A DNA stretch of 64,000 nucleotides, from positions 62,001 through 126,000 of the forward strand of contig JBFMFY010000003.1 of assembly GCA_040751955.1 (NCBI GenBank). Direction: 5' to 3'. Source of the DNA: SpSt-333 sp040751955 (lineage in GTDB: Bacteria > Bacteroidota > Ignavibacteria > UBA10030 > UBA8401). How positions within the stretch are numbered: the first letter of the stretch is position 1; every line of letters begins with the position of its first letter. The notes below the pieces were generated by a model, which saw only the letters and a program-made list of their open reading frames with translations, did no database searches and had not been told where the DNA came from. Positions 26,240 through 34,291 of the stretch are shown here, in pieces. The translations under genes and the position numbers were made by a program.

Positions 26240-26521
26240 ATGGCAGAAACGCACATTCAAACCGAGGAAGAAGTCCTCGATGAAATTAAGACACAAGAGC
26301 CTGCAAAAGCGATCTTGTTCAATGACGAAGTGCATACATTTGAAGAGGTCATCGAGCAAATAATGAAAGCGACAGGCTGTGATCTTCCCACGGCAGAATC
26401 TTTGACCTGGGAGGTTCATACCACCGGCAAGGCAATTGTGTTTACCGGCGAGTTGGTAAAATGCCTGCAGGTGACAAGTGTACTCGAAGAAATCGAATTA
26501 ATGACACAGGTAGAGGTGTAA
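26240..26521 (+). CDS. clpS: ClpS, Clp protease adaptor
   Basis: A 93-residue protein with a flexible acidic N-terminal arm (about 1-22) and the ClpS core. AKAILFNDEVHTFEEVIEQI contains the Asn-Asp pocket residues that bind N-degrons; LTWEVHTTGKAIVFTG is the second signature. ClpS hands substrates with destabilising N-terminal residues to ClpA/ClpC. It opens the plus-strand run and is followed two bases later by an antitoxin gene. Confidence 0.9.
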   Translation: MAETHIQTEEEVLDEIKTQEPAKAILFNDEVHTFEEVIEQIMKATGCDLPTAESLTWEVHTTGKAIVFTGELVKCLQVTSVLEEIELMTQVEV

Positions 26522-26523
26522 CG

Positions 26524-26718
26524 ATGATAGTAAAAGAAGCACAGGTATTGTATGATGCCCGAGGTAAAAAAACACATGTTGTGTTATCTATAAAAAAATA
26601 TCAGGAGATTCTTGAATTGTTGGATGACGCTGAGGACATCAGGGCGATAAAGGAAGTCGAACATCAAAAAACAATACCTTGGTCCGAGGTAAAAAAGAAA
26701 TTACATAAGAAGACTTGA
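26524..26718 (+). CDS. Phd/RelB-like antitoxin
   Basis: A 64-residue protein starting two bases after the clpS stop (ATG 26524). It resembles short prevent-host-death type antitoxins: a beta-rich dimerising N-terminus (EAQVLYDARGKKTHVVLSIKKYQEI) and a basic, flexible C-terminus (WSEVKKKLHKK) of the kind that wraps the toxin. The gene directly downstream is a RelE-fold toxin. Antitoxins of this kind usually repress their own operon. The frame is open upstream but overlaps clpS, so the inner start is preferred. Confidence 0.75.
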   Translation: MIVKEAQVLYDARGKKTHVVLSIKKYQEILELLDDAEDIRAIKEVEHQKTIPWSEVKKKLHKKT

Positions 26719-26980
26719 TTGTATTCAATTGAATTTACAGGGACAGCAGAAAAAGATATTTTACACCTGCCACACCCTACTCGTGAAAGAATAGAATTTA
26801 TAGTAGATCAATTTCAAACAAACCCACGACCTGTGCAATGCAAAAAAACTACAAGGGCTCCCAAACATGTGGAGGGTTCGTGCCGGCGATTATAGAATTC
26901 TGTATAATATTAATGATAAGCTAAAACACATCGTCATCTATAGAATCCTTCATAGAAAAGACGCTTACAGGAATTACTAA
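26719..26980 (+). pseudogene. RelE/ParE-fold toxin, frameshifted at an A7 run
   Basis: Begins with TTG directly after the antitoxin stop: YSIEFTGTAEKDILHLP in frame 0. Frame 0 reaches a stop at 26893-26895. One frame over (+1), the typical RelE C-terminus is intact from the crossover: LQGLPNMWRVRAGDYRILYN, then IVIYRILHRKDAYRNY and TAA at 26978-26980. The crossover is at AAAAAAA (26842-26848). Losing one A, or a +1 slip there, yields an 86-residue toxin of normal length with the conserved WRVR.GDYRI and HRKDAY motifs. So the gene is either recently inactivated, restored by slippage, or a sequencing error in the A-run. Confidence 0.8.
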
Positions 26981-26992
26981 CCAGTTTTCACA

Positions 26993-29812
26993 ATGACATC
27001 AAAAGAAGTCCGACAATCATTTTTAGATTTTTTCAAATCAAAGCAACATACGATCGTTCCAAGCGCGCCAGTCATTCCCCATGGCGATCCGACGCTTCTG
27101 TTCACCAATGCTGGAATGAACCAGTTCAAAGAAATCTTTCTTGGAACGGGGAAACGAGATTATACACGCGCTGCAGACACTCAAAAATGCATCCGCGTCA
27201 GCGGCAAGCACAATGATCTGGAAGAGGTGGGACGTGACACGTACCACCACACGCTGTTCGAAATGCTTGGCAATTGGTCGTTCGGGGACTATTACAAAAA
27301 GGAAGCGATCGAATGGGCGTGGGAATTGTTGACAGAAGTTTGGAAAATGCCCAAGTCCCGTTTGTGGGTAACGGTGTACAAAACCGACGATGAGGCGGCA
27401 AAATTATGGGAACGTTTTGTTGATCCTTCCCGCATTTTACGCTTCGGCGAGAAAGAAAATTTCTGGGAAATGGGCGATACCGGTCCGTGCGGTCCTTGCT
27501 CTGAAATTCACATTGATCTCACCCAGCGCGGCGACGCTCCGGAAGCACTCGTCAACGCCGGTTCGCCGGAATTGATAGAGATCTGGAATCTTGTCTTCAT
27601 CCAATACAACCGCGAGGCGGATGGCACGCTGAAAGAGCTCCCTGCAAAACATGTCGATACCGGCATGGGATTCGAGCGCGTCTGCGCAGTGATGGAATCG
27701 ATGAAGACGAATTTCAAAAAATTTCCGTCGAATTACGATTCCGATGTCTTCACGCCGCTCATTTCAAAAATTTCATTCTTGTCAGGCAAAGAATACAAAG
27801 CAGGGCATTCCGACACCGATGTTGCAATCCGTGTTGTGACTGACCACATTCGCGCACTCACTTTCGCGATCGGAGACGGCGCAATCCCTTCGAATGAAGG
27901 ACGCGGGTACGTGCTAAGGAGAATTCTGCGCCGCGCATCCCGCTGGGGACGCAAACTCGATTTGCGTGAGCCGTTTATGTATCAATTGGTGCAAACACTC
28001 GTCGATACGATGGGAGATGTTTTTCCTGAAATTGTCTCGAATCAAAAACATATTGAACGCGTCATCAAAAGTGAAGAAGAGAGTTTCAATCAAACACTCG
28101 ACCGGGGATTGGAAATATTCGAACAAGCGGTCGTTGGGTTGAAACAATCGAAAGTATTTCCCGGCGAAGTCGCATTCAAACTCTATGACACGTTCGGCTT
28201 CCCGCTCGATTTGACACAATTGCTCTGCTCAGAGCACGGACTTGTTGTTGATGCAACAACATTTGCGCAGTTGATGGAAGAGCAGCGCGAACGGTCGCGC
28301 GAATCGAAATTGCACGGCGGAGACGAAGTAACCGAACAGGAAAAAATTGCGCTGGAAAGCAAAGAGAATGCGCGACGATTCAAATCCGATCTGTTTGAGA
28401 AGGAATTCCAGTTTCTCGGTTATGATTTAACTGAAACACGTGCTGCAATACTGAATGTCGAAAAAAACCTTCTTGTGTTGAATGCAACACCGTTTTATGC
28501 TGAGTCCGGCGGACAAATCGGCGATGCAGGCGAGATTACCATCGACGGAAAGTCGTTTCCGATTCTCGACACGCAAAAGAGCGGCAAAGTGCATGTCCAC
28601 ATTCTTGGAATCGATCTTCCGAAATATTCCGAGCGGTACGAAGCGCACGCAAAGGTCGATGCAAAACGCCGCTACTCCATCATGCGTAACCATACCGCAA
28701 CACACTTAATGCACGCTGCGTTGCGTCAGGTGCTCGGCACGCATGTTCATCAAGCAGGATCGCTCGTTGCTCGCGAGCACCTCCGGTTCGACTTTGCCCA
28801 TTTTGCGAAAGTGAGTGAATCAGAGTTAACAGAGATCGAAAATATTGTGAACGAAAAGATTAAAGAGAACATCGTACTTCAGCATCATCGGAATATACCG
28901 TTTGATGAGGCAAAGAAGATGGGTGCCCTTATGTTCTTTGGAGATAAGTACGGCGACAAGGTGAACGTCGTGCAGTTTGGTGAATTTAGTAAGGAATTCT
29001 GCGGCGGCACCCATGTGAAAAATACCCAGGAAATCGGATTTTTCAAGATCAGGACCGAAAGCAGCAGTGCCAGCGGCGTCAGGCGCATTGAAGCGCTGAC
29101 GTATGACTACGCTCTTGAATATTTGAACTTGCAGAATAAAACGTACAAAGAACGGATCGAGTATGCGTACGACATCATTGATTCGATCCAGACGATGCAC
29201 AATGAACTCGGCGCTAAGTCTCCGTTCTCGAACGAAGAAGTGCTCGGGCTTGACACAAATCTGAGGAAGCTGGAAGATATTCCTGACCTGCCGGCATCGG
29301 TCGTTACGGAAGATTTGAAGAAAGAATTCGCCAGCCAACTCGCCCGATTCCAGACATTGGAAAATTATATACTGGACCTCAGCGATAAGAAAAAAACGAT
29401 CGAAAAAGAAAAAGCGAAGGCAGCGATCCAGACGGCGAGCGGAAATTTGGACACCCTCATCCAATCTGCCCAGGCAGTCAACGGATTCAAAGTGATCAGT
29501 TCGAGAATTTCCGCAAATGATATGGATTCTCTGAAAACACTGGGAGACAATCTCCGCTCAAAGATCGGCAGCGGGGTTGGGTTGCTTGCGTCGGTGATCG
29601 ATGAAAAAGTGGCGCTCGTTTGTGTTGTCAGCGACGATCTTATCAAGTCAAAGAATCTTCAGGCAGGAAAGATTGTCGGCGCCGTGGCAAAACAGTTGAA
29701 CGGCGGCGGGGGCGGAAAGCCGCATCTTGCGACTGCCGGCGGAAAAGATGTTTCCAAACTGGACGATGTGCTGAAAGGATTTTCAGACGTTGTCAAAGGA
29801 ATGATGAACTGA
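26993..29812 (+). CDS. alaS: Alanyl-tRNA synthetase
   Basis: A 939-residue enzyme that charges tRNA-Ala. The class II catalytic domain begins at once (EVRQSFLDFFKSKQHTIVPS, LLFTNAGMNQFK). The editing domain has its zinc ligands in NHTATHLMHAALRQ and CGGTHVKNT. The C-terminal DHHA1-type C-Ala domain contains GGGGGKPHLATAGGKD. Length and order are normal. It starts 12 bases after the toxin stop, so it probably shares a transcript with clpS and the toxin-antitoxin pair. Its stop overlaps the ATG of the next gene (TGATG). Confidence 0.97.
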   Translation: MTSKEVRQSFLDFFKSKQHTIVPSAPVIPHGDPTLLFTNAGMNQFKEIFLGTGKRDYTRAADTQKCIRVSGKHNDLEEVGRDTYHHTLFEMLGNWSFGDYYKKEAIEWAWELLTEVWKMPKSRLWVTVYKTDDEAAKLWERFVDPSRILRFGEKENFWEMGDTGPCGPCSEIHIDLTQRGDAPEALVNAGSPELIEIWNLVFIQYNREADGTLKELPAKHVDTGMGFERVCAVMESMKTNFKKFPSNYDSDVFTPLISKISFLSGKEYKAGHSDTDVAIRVVTDHIRALTFAIGDGAIPSNEGRGYVLRRILRRASRWGRKLDLREPFMYQLVQTLVDTMGDVFPEIVSNQKHIERVIKSEEESFNQTLDRGLEIFEQAVVGLKQSKVFPGEVAFKLYDTFGFPLDLTQLLCSEHGLVVDATTFAQLMEEQRERSRESKLHGGDEVTEQEKIALESKENARRFKSDLFEKEFQFLGYDLTETRAAILNVEKNLLVLNATPFYAESGGQIGDAGEITIDGKSFPILDTQKSGKVHVHILGIDLPKYSERYEAHAKVDAKRRYSIMRNHTATHLMHAALRQVLGTHVHQAGSLVAREHLRFDFAHFAKVSESELTEIENIVNEKIKENIVLQHHRNIPFDEAKKMGALMFFGDKYGDKVNVVQFGEFSKEFCGGTHVKNTQEIGFFKIRTESSSASGVRRIEALTYDYALEYLNLQNKTYKERIEYAYDIIDSIQTMHNELGAKSPFSNEEVLGLDTNLRKLEDIPDLPASVVTEDLKKEFASQLARFQTLENYILDLSDKKKTIEKEKAKAAIQTASGNLDTLIQSAQAVNGFKVISSRISANDMDSLKTLGDNLRSKIGSGVGLLASVIDEKVALVCVVSDDLIKSKNLQAGKIVGAVAKQLNGGGGGKPHLATAGGKDVSKLDDVLKGFSDVVKGMMN

Positions 29813-30555
29813 TGTACATTTATCAATCGTTACTCTCCACATCAAAGACAAAAGGTGCAGCCTATTTAGTCCTTGTCGATCCTGATAAAGTCGCTCCGGA
29901 GAAACTCCCCGCATTCATCCAGCAGGCAACCGTTGCAGGTGCCGATGCATTCCTTGTCGGCGGAAGTTTGATCACGGACGATTCGTTCGAACGATGCATC
30001 GTCTCCATAAAACAGAATACAAATGTTCCCGTCGTCATTTTCCCCGGCGGCGTCACGCAAGTTTCAGCAAAAGCAGATGCTATATTATTCTTATCGCTAC
30101 TCAGCGGAAGAAATCCGGAACATCTCATCGGCAACCAGGTACTCGCTGCGCCGATTGTGAAGAAGATCGGGCTTGAAGCAATTTCCACCGCGTATATGCT
30201 CGTGGAATCGGGAAAAATGACATCGGCTGAATTCATGAGCAACACCCGTCCCCTGCCGCGTCATAAAACCGACATTGCGCTTGCACATGCGTTGGCAGCG
30301 GAAATTCTGGGATTCAAACTGATCTATCTCGAGGCGGGAAGCGGCGCGGATCAATCGGTGCCTGAAGAGATAATCGGCGCGATCGCAAAATATTGTTCTG
30401 TTCCTCTCATTGTCGGAGGCGGAATCAAAACACCCGGTGATGCAAGAAAGAAAGTTGCAGCAGGAGCGAACTTCATCGTAACAGGGACTGTTTTTGAAAA
30501 GAACGGCGATGCTACATTGATGAAAGAATTTGCTGCAGCAATACACACAAAATAA
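29812..30555 (+). CDS. Geranylgeranylglyceryl phosphate synthase-like (GGGPS/PcrB family)
   Basis: 247 residues; the ATG overlaps the alaS stop. A TIM barrel with prenyl-glyceryl-phosphate synthase motifs: LVLVDPDK, ADAFLVGGSL, VVIFPGG, YLEAGSGADQSV, PLIVGGGIKTPGDA, and GANFIVTGTVFE. The family joins a polyprenyl diphosphate to glycerol-1-phosphate through an ether bond, the first committed step of archaeal lipids. Bacteroidota carry a group II version whose product in the cell is debated. Here it is embedded in a housekeeping run. Family assignment is firm; the in vivo lipid is unknown. Confidence 0.87.
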   Translation: MYIYQSLLSTSKTKGAAYLVLVDPDKVAPEKLPAFIQQATVAGADAFLVGGSLITDDSFERCIVSIKQNTNVPVVIFPGGVTQVSAKADAILFLSLLSGRNPEHLIGNQVLAAPIVKKIGLEAISTAYMLVESGKMTSAEFMSNTRPLPRHKTDIALAHALAAEILGFKLIYLEAGSGADQSVPEEIIGAIAKYCSVPLIVGGGIKTPGDARKKVAAGANFIVTGTVFEKNGDATLMKEFAAAIHTK

Positions 30556-30591
30556 TTTTCAATGTTGAATTCGTAATTTTTAATTGCTTCT

Positions 30592-31197
30592 ATGGCACAT
30601 TTACCTCTTACACTCGTGTACAGACAATCATTCATCCAGGATTCTCTGAAAGCGAGTGCAGCGACAAAACAGAAAATCGCCGAGCACTGTATGGGAGATA
30701 TTTCCAAGGCAATCGATTTTATTATCCGCGCTTTCAATAATAAGAAGAAAGTGATGCTCTGCGGCAACGGCGGCAGCGCTGCCGATGCGCAGCATCTTGC
30801 TACAGAATTCGTTATCCGTTTAAACCCAAGGATCAAACGTCCCGGTCTGTCCGCGATTGCACTTACAACCGACGTTTCGAACCTGACTGCCGGCGCTAAC
30901 GACATCGGTTACGACAATGTATTCGCTCGTTCCATTGAAGCACTCGGACAAGAGGGGGACATTCTCATCGGAATTTCTACCAGCGGCAATTCGGCGAGCG
31001 TCAACAACGCCTTCTTGAAAGCACGAGAAATGAAGATCAACACCATTGGTTTCCTCGGCAAAGACGGCGGCAAAGCAAAAGAATTGTGCGACATTGCAAT
31101 TGTAGTTCCTTCCGATGATACGCAGCGGATTCAGGAAGGACATATAACGATCGGACATATTATTTTTCAGGAAGTCGAACAAGAAATGTTCGGCTAA
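30592..31197 (+). CDS. gmhA: Sedoheptulose-7-phosphate isomerase-like SIS protein
   Basis: A 201-residue SIS-domain protein with GmhA features: MLCGNGGSAADAQHLATEF (phosphosugar loop), LIGISTSGNSASVNNA, and the zinc/catalytic region QEGHITIGHIIFQEVEQ. GmhA makes D-glycero-D-manno-heptose-7-phosphate for lipopolysaccharide core or S-layer sugars. No other heptose gene is nearby. A different sugar-phosphate isomerase or binding role is less likely given the close match. Confidence 0.82.
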   Translation: MAHLPLTLVYRQSFIQDSLKASAATKQKIAEHCMGDISKAIDFIIRAFNNKKKVMLCGNGGSAADAQHLATEFVIRLNPRIKRPGLSAIALTTDVSNLTAGANDIGYDNVFARSIEALGQEGDILIGISTSGNSASVNNAFLKAREMKINTIGFLGKDGGKAKELCDIAIVVPSDDTQRIQEGHITIGHIIFQEVEQEMFG

Positions 31198-31285
31198 TCA
31201 ACCATAGATTTTCCATATCTTCGGACTGCATAAAAAGCATGTCGGTAAACAAGTTACGATTTGGAAAATCTGAAAAGGAAATTCA

Positions 31286-31630
31286 ATGAAAATACCGGGA
31301 TTAGGGGACATTCAAGAGGTGATGAAGAAAGCGCAGGAGATGCAGCAGCAGATGGCAAAAGTGCAGGAAGAGCTTGCGAATAAATCAGTCTCGGCAGAAA
31401 GCGGCGGCGGTATGGTAAAAGTAACCGCCAACGGCAAACAGCAGATTCTCCAGATCAAAATCGAAAAAGAGGTTATCAATCCGCAGGATGCCGAGATGCT
31501 TGAGGATCTGATCGTTGCGGGAGTGAACAAAGCGCTCGACGCGTCACAAAGGTTGGCGCAGGAAGAGATGAAAAAAGTGACCAGCGGAATGCTGCCCAAT
31601 ATTCCTGGATTAAATATACCCGGACTTTAA
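31286..31630 (+). CDS. YbaB/EbfC nucleoid-associated protein
   Basis: A 114-residue protein with an N-terminal helix rich in Gln and Met (GDIQEVMKKAQEMQQQMAKVQEEL), then the YbaB core: VSAESGGGMVKVTANGKQQI and ALDASQRLAQEEM. It binds DNA as a tweezer-like dimer. Its usual neighbour recR follows 139 bases downstream, as in many bacteria. A ribosome site (AAAGGAAATTCA) precedes the ATG. Confidence 0.92.
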   Translation: MKIPGLGDIQEVMKKAQEMQQQMAKVQEELANKSVSAESGGGMVKVTANGKQQILQIKIEKEVINPQDAEMLEDLIVAGVNKALDASQRLAQEEMKKVTSGMLPNIPGLNIPGL

Positions 31631-31742
31631 ATTCCAAATGACAATATCCAAGTCACAAACAAATCCCAATATTCAATTTCCAAGGTGTGGAAATTAGACG
31701 ACTCATTGGTATTTAAGTTTTTTTGGATATTATTTGGAATTT
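31629..31742. repeat. AT-rich imperfect inverted repeat between ybaB and recR
   Basis: AATTCCAAATGACAATATCCAA (31630-31651) pairs imperfectly with TTGGATATTATTTGGAATT (31723-31741). The inner ~70 bases are AT-rich. It begins at the ybaB stop and ends about 28 bases before recR. It looks like a dispersed intergenic palindrome and carries no gene. Confidence 0.55.
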
Positions 31743-31769
31743 GACATTTGAACTTTGGAGTTTTACCCT

Positions 31770-32366
31770 ATGCTCTATACATCGGAAACGATCGAACAGC
31801 TCATAGAAGAGTTCGCCCAACTGCCGAGCATCGGACGAAAAACAGCCCAGCGGCTTGCCATGCACTTGTTGAAAATGCCGCGCGAAGAGGTGGTGAAGTT
31901 CGCCAAAGCGATGATTGATGTGAAAGATAAGGTGAGATACTGTTCCACTTGCTTCAATATCACCGAGAGCGATCCCTGTTCGATCTGTTCAAGCACAAAA
32001 CGGAACCGGAAAACGATCTGTGTGGTGGAAGAACCGAATGATGTTATTGCGGTCGAGAAAACACATGAATTCAACGGATTGTATCATGTGCTCGGCGGCG
32101 CCCTCTCTCCGCTCGACGGCATCGGTCCGGAAGATCTGAAGGTGAAAGAATTACTGGGCAGATTGAATGATGACATCGATGAGATCATTCTTGCGCTGAA
32201 CCCAAATGTCGAAGGCGAAACAACGACGTTGTACATTGCAAAGTTGTTGAAACCATTGTCGATCAAAACAACACGCATCGCGCGCGGGCTTCCGATCGGC
32301 AGCGATCTTGAGTTTGCCGATGAAGCGACTCTCACACGTGCATTGGAGGGACGTGTTGCGTTGTAA
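31770..32366 (+). CDS. recR: Recombination protein RecR
   Basis: 198 residues from ATG 31770, with GGAG 12 bases upstream. The order is standard: helix-hairpin-helix (FAQLPSIGRKTAQRLAMHLL), four-Cys zinc finger (CSTCFNITESDPCSIC), Toprim domain (ICVVEEPNDVIAVEKT, then YHVLGGALSPLDGIGPEDL), and the C-terminal Walker-B-like RGLPIGSDLEFADEATL. It works with RecO and RecF to load RecA at gaps. The 3' end overlaps the following lipoprotein gene. Confidence 0.95.
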   Translation: MLYTSETIEQLIEEFAQLPSIGRKTAQRLAMHLLKMPREEVVKFAKAMIDVKDKVRYCSTCFNITESDPCSICSSTKRNRKTICVVEEPNDVIAVEKTHEFNGLYHVLGGALSPLDGIGPEDLKVKELLGRLNDDIDEIILALNPNVEGETTTLYIAKLLKPLSIKTTRIARGLPIGSDLEFADEATLTRALEGRVAL

Positions 32367-32949
32367 TGTAGTGTACATCGCAAGTACCGTCTTTTCTTTT
32401 TTTATTATCTCGTGCAATTTATTCGATACACGGGATCCGGAAAATCCTATCACCGACAATCAAACGCTCCCTCCCCCGCTGACAAAAGAAGCGTTGTACA
32501 GCAATTTCCAGAATTCATTACAGCAGAAAAGCATTGTCGAGTACGAAAAATTATTTGCAGACTCATCGACACATACGCGGCAATTCCTTTTCATCCCCAA
32601 TCAGTCCGCTGCCGTGCGGTATGCAGCGATCTTTCCGGCATGGACTAAAACATCGGAGATCGATTACTTCAGAAATATCGTCGCTGCCGTCGGTTCGTCA
32701 TCCATTCAGTTTGCAGTCACAGCAGCACCGACCATTCTCACGTATCAATCCGATTCGGCAGTGTACACAATTCAATATTCACTGTTTGTTCCGCACAGCC
32801 GTCCCGGAATAACAACGCAATTTGAAGGACGAAGCGAATTATACATGTCCCCGAACAAGAACAACATCTGGATGATTTATCGTTGGATCGATTTTGAGAC
32901 AAAAAAAGATTCCAGCTGGAGCGAATTGAAGGGGCAGTTTGCAAAATGA
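32353..32949 (+). CDS. Putative lipoprotein, NTF2-like size
   Basis: The frame is open from 32308, but GGAGGG at 32345-32350 points to GTG 32353 or TTG 32356 as start, overlapping the recR end. This gives ~198 residues: a short hydrophobic segment ending in a lipobox (FFIIS then Cys, followed by NLF), then a soluble domain. The domain has about 130 residues of mixed helix and strand (TKEALYSNFQNSLQQKSIVEYE, ELYMSPNKNNIWMIYRWIDF) that resembles NTF2/SnoaL-like folds. The next gene is similar in layout and ending, so the two may be paralogues. No function is recognised. Confidence 0.65.
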   Translation: MLRCNVVYIASTVFSFFIISCNLFDTRDPENPITDNQTLPPPLTKEALYSNFQNSLQQKSIVEYEKLFADSSTHTRQFLFIPNQSAAVRYAAIFPAWTKTSEIDYFRNIVAAVGSSSIQFAVTAAPTILTYQSDSAVYTIQYSLFVPHSRPGITTQFEGRSELYMSPNKNNIWMIYRWIDFETKKDSSWSELKGQFAK

Positions 32950-33455
32950 AATCATTTGTACTCGTCATAATTGCATGTGTGTTTATCGGCTGCGACAATC
33001 CTTTTGCGCCAGCGTTGAAAACTTCGTCGTCAGGACCGGGATCGATCCTCGGTAACCAGACACAGATCGATGGGGTATTCCGGAACTTTAAGCAAGCGTA
33101 TGCCTTTCGCGATTCTACCATTTACGGACAATTGCTTGCTCCAAACTTCATTTTTGTGTATCGTGATTATGAAAAAGGAGCCGATGTGTTTTGGGGACGC
33201 GATGAGGATATCAGGATTACATACGGACTTTTTCAGAACGTGCAACGGCTCGATCTTGTATGGAACACAATAGTGTCGTCGAATGTCGAGCCCGACAGCC
33301 TGAAGGCAACAATCTTACGGAACTTCAATTTGACGGTCACTTTCAGCGCCAGCGATGTTGTGCGGGTGGATGGTTATGCGAATTGGACACTCGAGCGGCA
33401 AAAGATTGGCGACGTATGGAAGATCACCCGGTGGCGGGACGAATCAAATTTCTAA
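32946..33455 (+). CDS. Putative lipoprotein with NTF2-like domain
   Basis: 169 residues starting with a lipoprotein signal (MKSFVLVIIACVFIGC, lipobox VFIG-C at residue 16). An NTF2-like domain follows: IDGVFRNFKQAYAFRDSTIYGQLLAP, where the first helix and Y..LLAPNFIFV pattern is typical, and an ending WTLERQKIGDVWKITRWRDE that fits the last strand of such folds. The start overlaps the previous gene by four bases and the stop abuts pheA. Function unknown; probably a ligand-binding lipoprotein of the periplasmic face. Confidence 0.72.
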   Translation: MKSFVLVIIACVFIGCDNPFAPALKTSSSGPGSILGNQTQIDGVFRNFKQAYAFRDSTIYGQLLAPNFIFVYRDYEKGADVFWGRDEDIRITYGLFQNVQRLDLVWNTIVSSNVEPDSLKATILRNFNLTVTFSASDVVRVDGYANWTLERQKIGDVWKITRWRDESNF

Positions 33456-34289
33456 ATGAAAAAGATTACTGTTTCATTCCAGGGGGAGTACGGTGCATTC
33501 AGCGAGAAGGCAGCATTGTCGTACTTCAGGCAATCATGCACTCCTGTTCCCCGCCCGCAATTCCGCGATGTGTTCGATGATGTGCGCAAACGGAAGTCAT
33601 CATACGGCATTATCCCGATAGAAAATTCCCTCTTCGGAAGTGTTGCACAAAACTACGACTTGCTGCTAGAGTACCCGCTGTTCATCGTCGGCGAATTGAA
33701 ACTCCGCATCCACCATTGTCTGATGACGCTTCCCGGCAGCTCTATGGCAGATGTCCGGCATATCTATTCTCATCCTCAGGCGCTGGGGCAGTGCGATGCC
33801 TTTCTCCGGAAGTTAAAGAACATAACTGTTCATCAATATTACGACACGGCGGGCGCTGCAAAGATGATTGCTGAGGAACAGCGGACGATCTCCGCAGCAA
33901 TTGCAAGCGAACAGGCGGCACAACATTACGGTTTGAAAATACTCCGCAAGAACATCGAGACCGACCACCGGAATTATACGCGGTTTCTCATCGTTGCCGG
34001 AAAGAAAAGTACTCCTCGCTCACAGGCTAAGACATCGATCATTTTCGCAACGAAGCATCTTCCCGGCTCTCTTGTCCTCTGTCTTTCAGCATTCGCGGAT
34101 CGCCGCATCAACTTATTGAAGATCGAATCACGTCCGCTCGTCGGCAAGCCGTGGGAGTATATTTTCTTCGCCGATGTTGATTCTGACGGAAGAAATGGTG
34201 AATTTCAAATGGCTATTCGCGAATTGTCGCGGCATGCGACATTCGTCAAAACTCTCGGTTCATACGAAATCGGGAAAGTGATTCAATAA
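33456..34289 (+). CDS. pheA: Prephenate dehydratase
   Basis: A 277-residue monofunctional enzyme converting prephenate to phenylpyruvate in phenylalanine synthesis. The dehydratase domain has VSFQGEYGAFSEKAAL, GIIPIENSLFGSVAQNYDLL, YSHPQALGQC, and the catalytic Thr motif NYTRFLIV. The C-terminal ACT domain (PGSLVLCLSAFADRRINLLK, IESRP) provides phenylalanine feedback inhibition. There is no chorismate mutase fusion. The start follows the lipoprotein stop with no gap. Confidence 0.93.
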   Translation: MKKITVSFQGEYGAFSEKAALSYFRQSCTPVPRPQFRDVFDDVRKRKSSYGIIPIENSLFGSVAQNYDLLLEYPLFIVGELKLRIHHCLMTLPGSSMADVRHIYSHPQALGQCDAFLRKLKNITVHQYYDTAGAAKMIAEEQRTISAAIASEQAAQHYGLKILRKNIETDHRNYTRFLIVAGKKSTPRSQAKTSIIFATKHLPGSLVLCLSAFADRRINLLKIESRPLVGKPWEYIFFADVDSDGRNGEFQMAIRELSRHATFVKTLGSYEIGKVIQ

Positions 34290-34291
34290 CT

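Noticed and set aside
28826..29464. Minus-strand frame of 212 codons inside alaS
   Set aside because: Antisense to alaS editing and C-Ala domains, no recognisable features.
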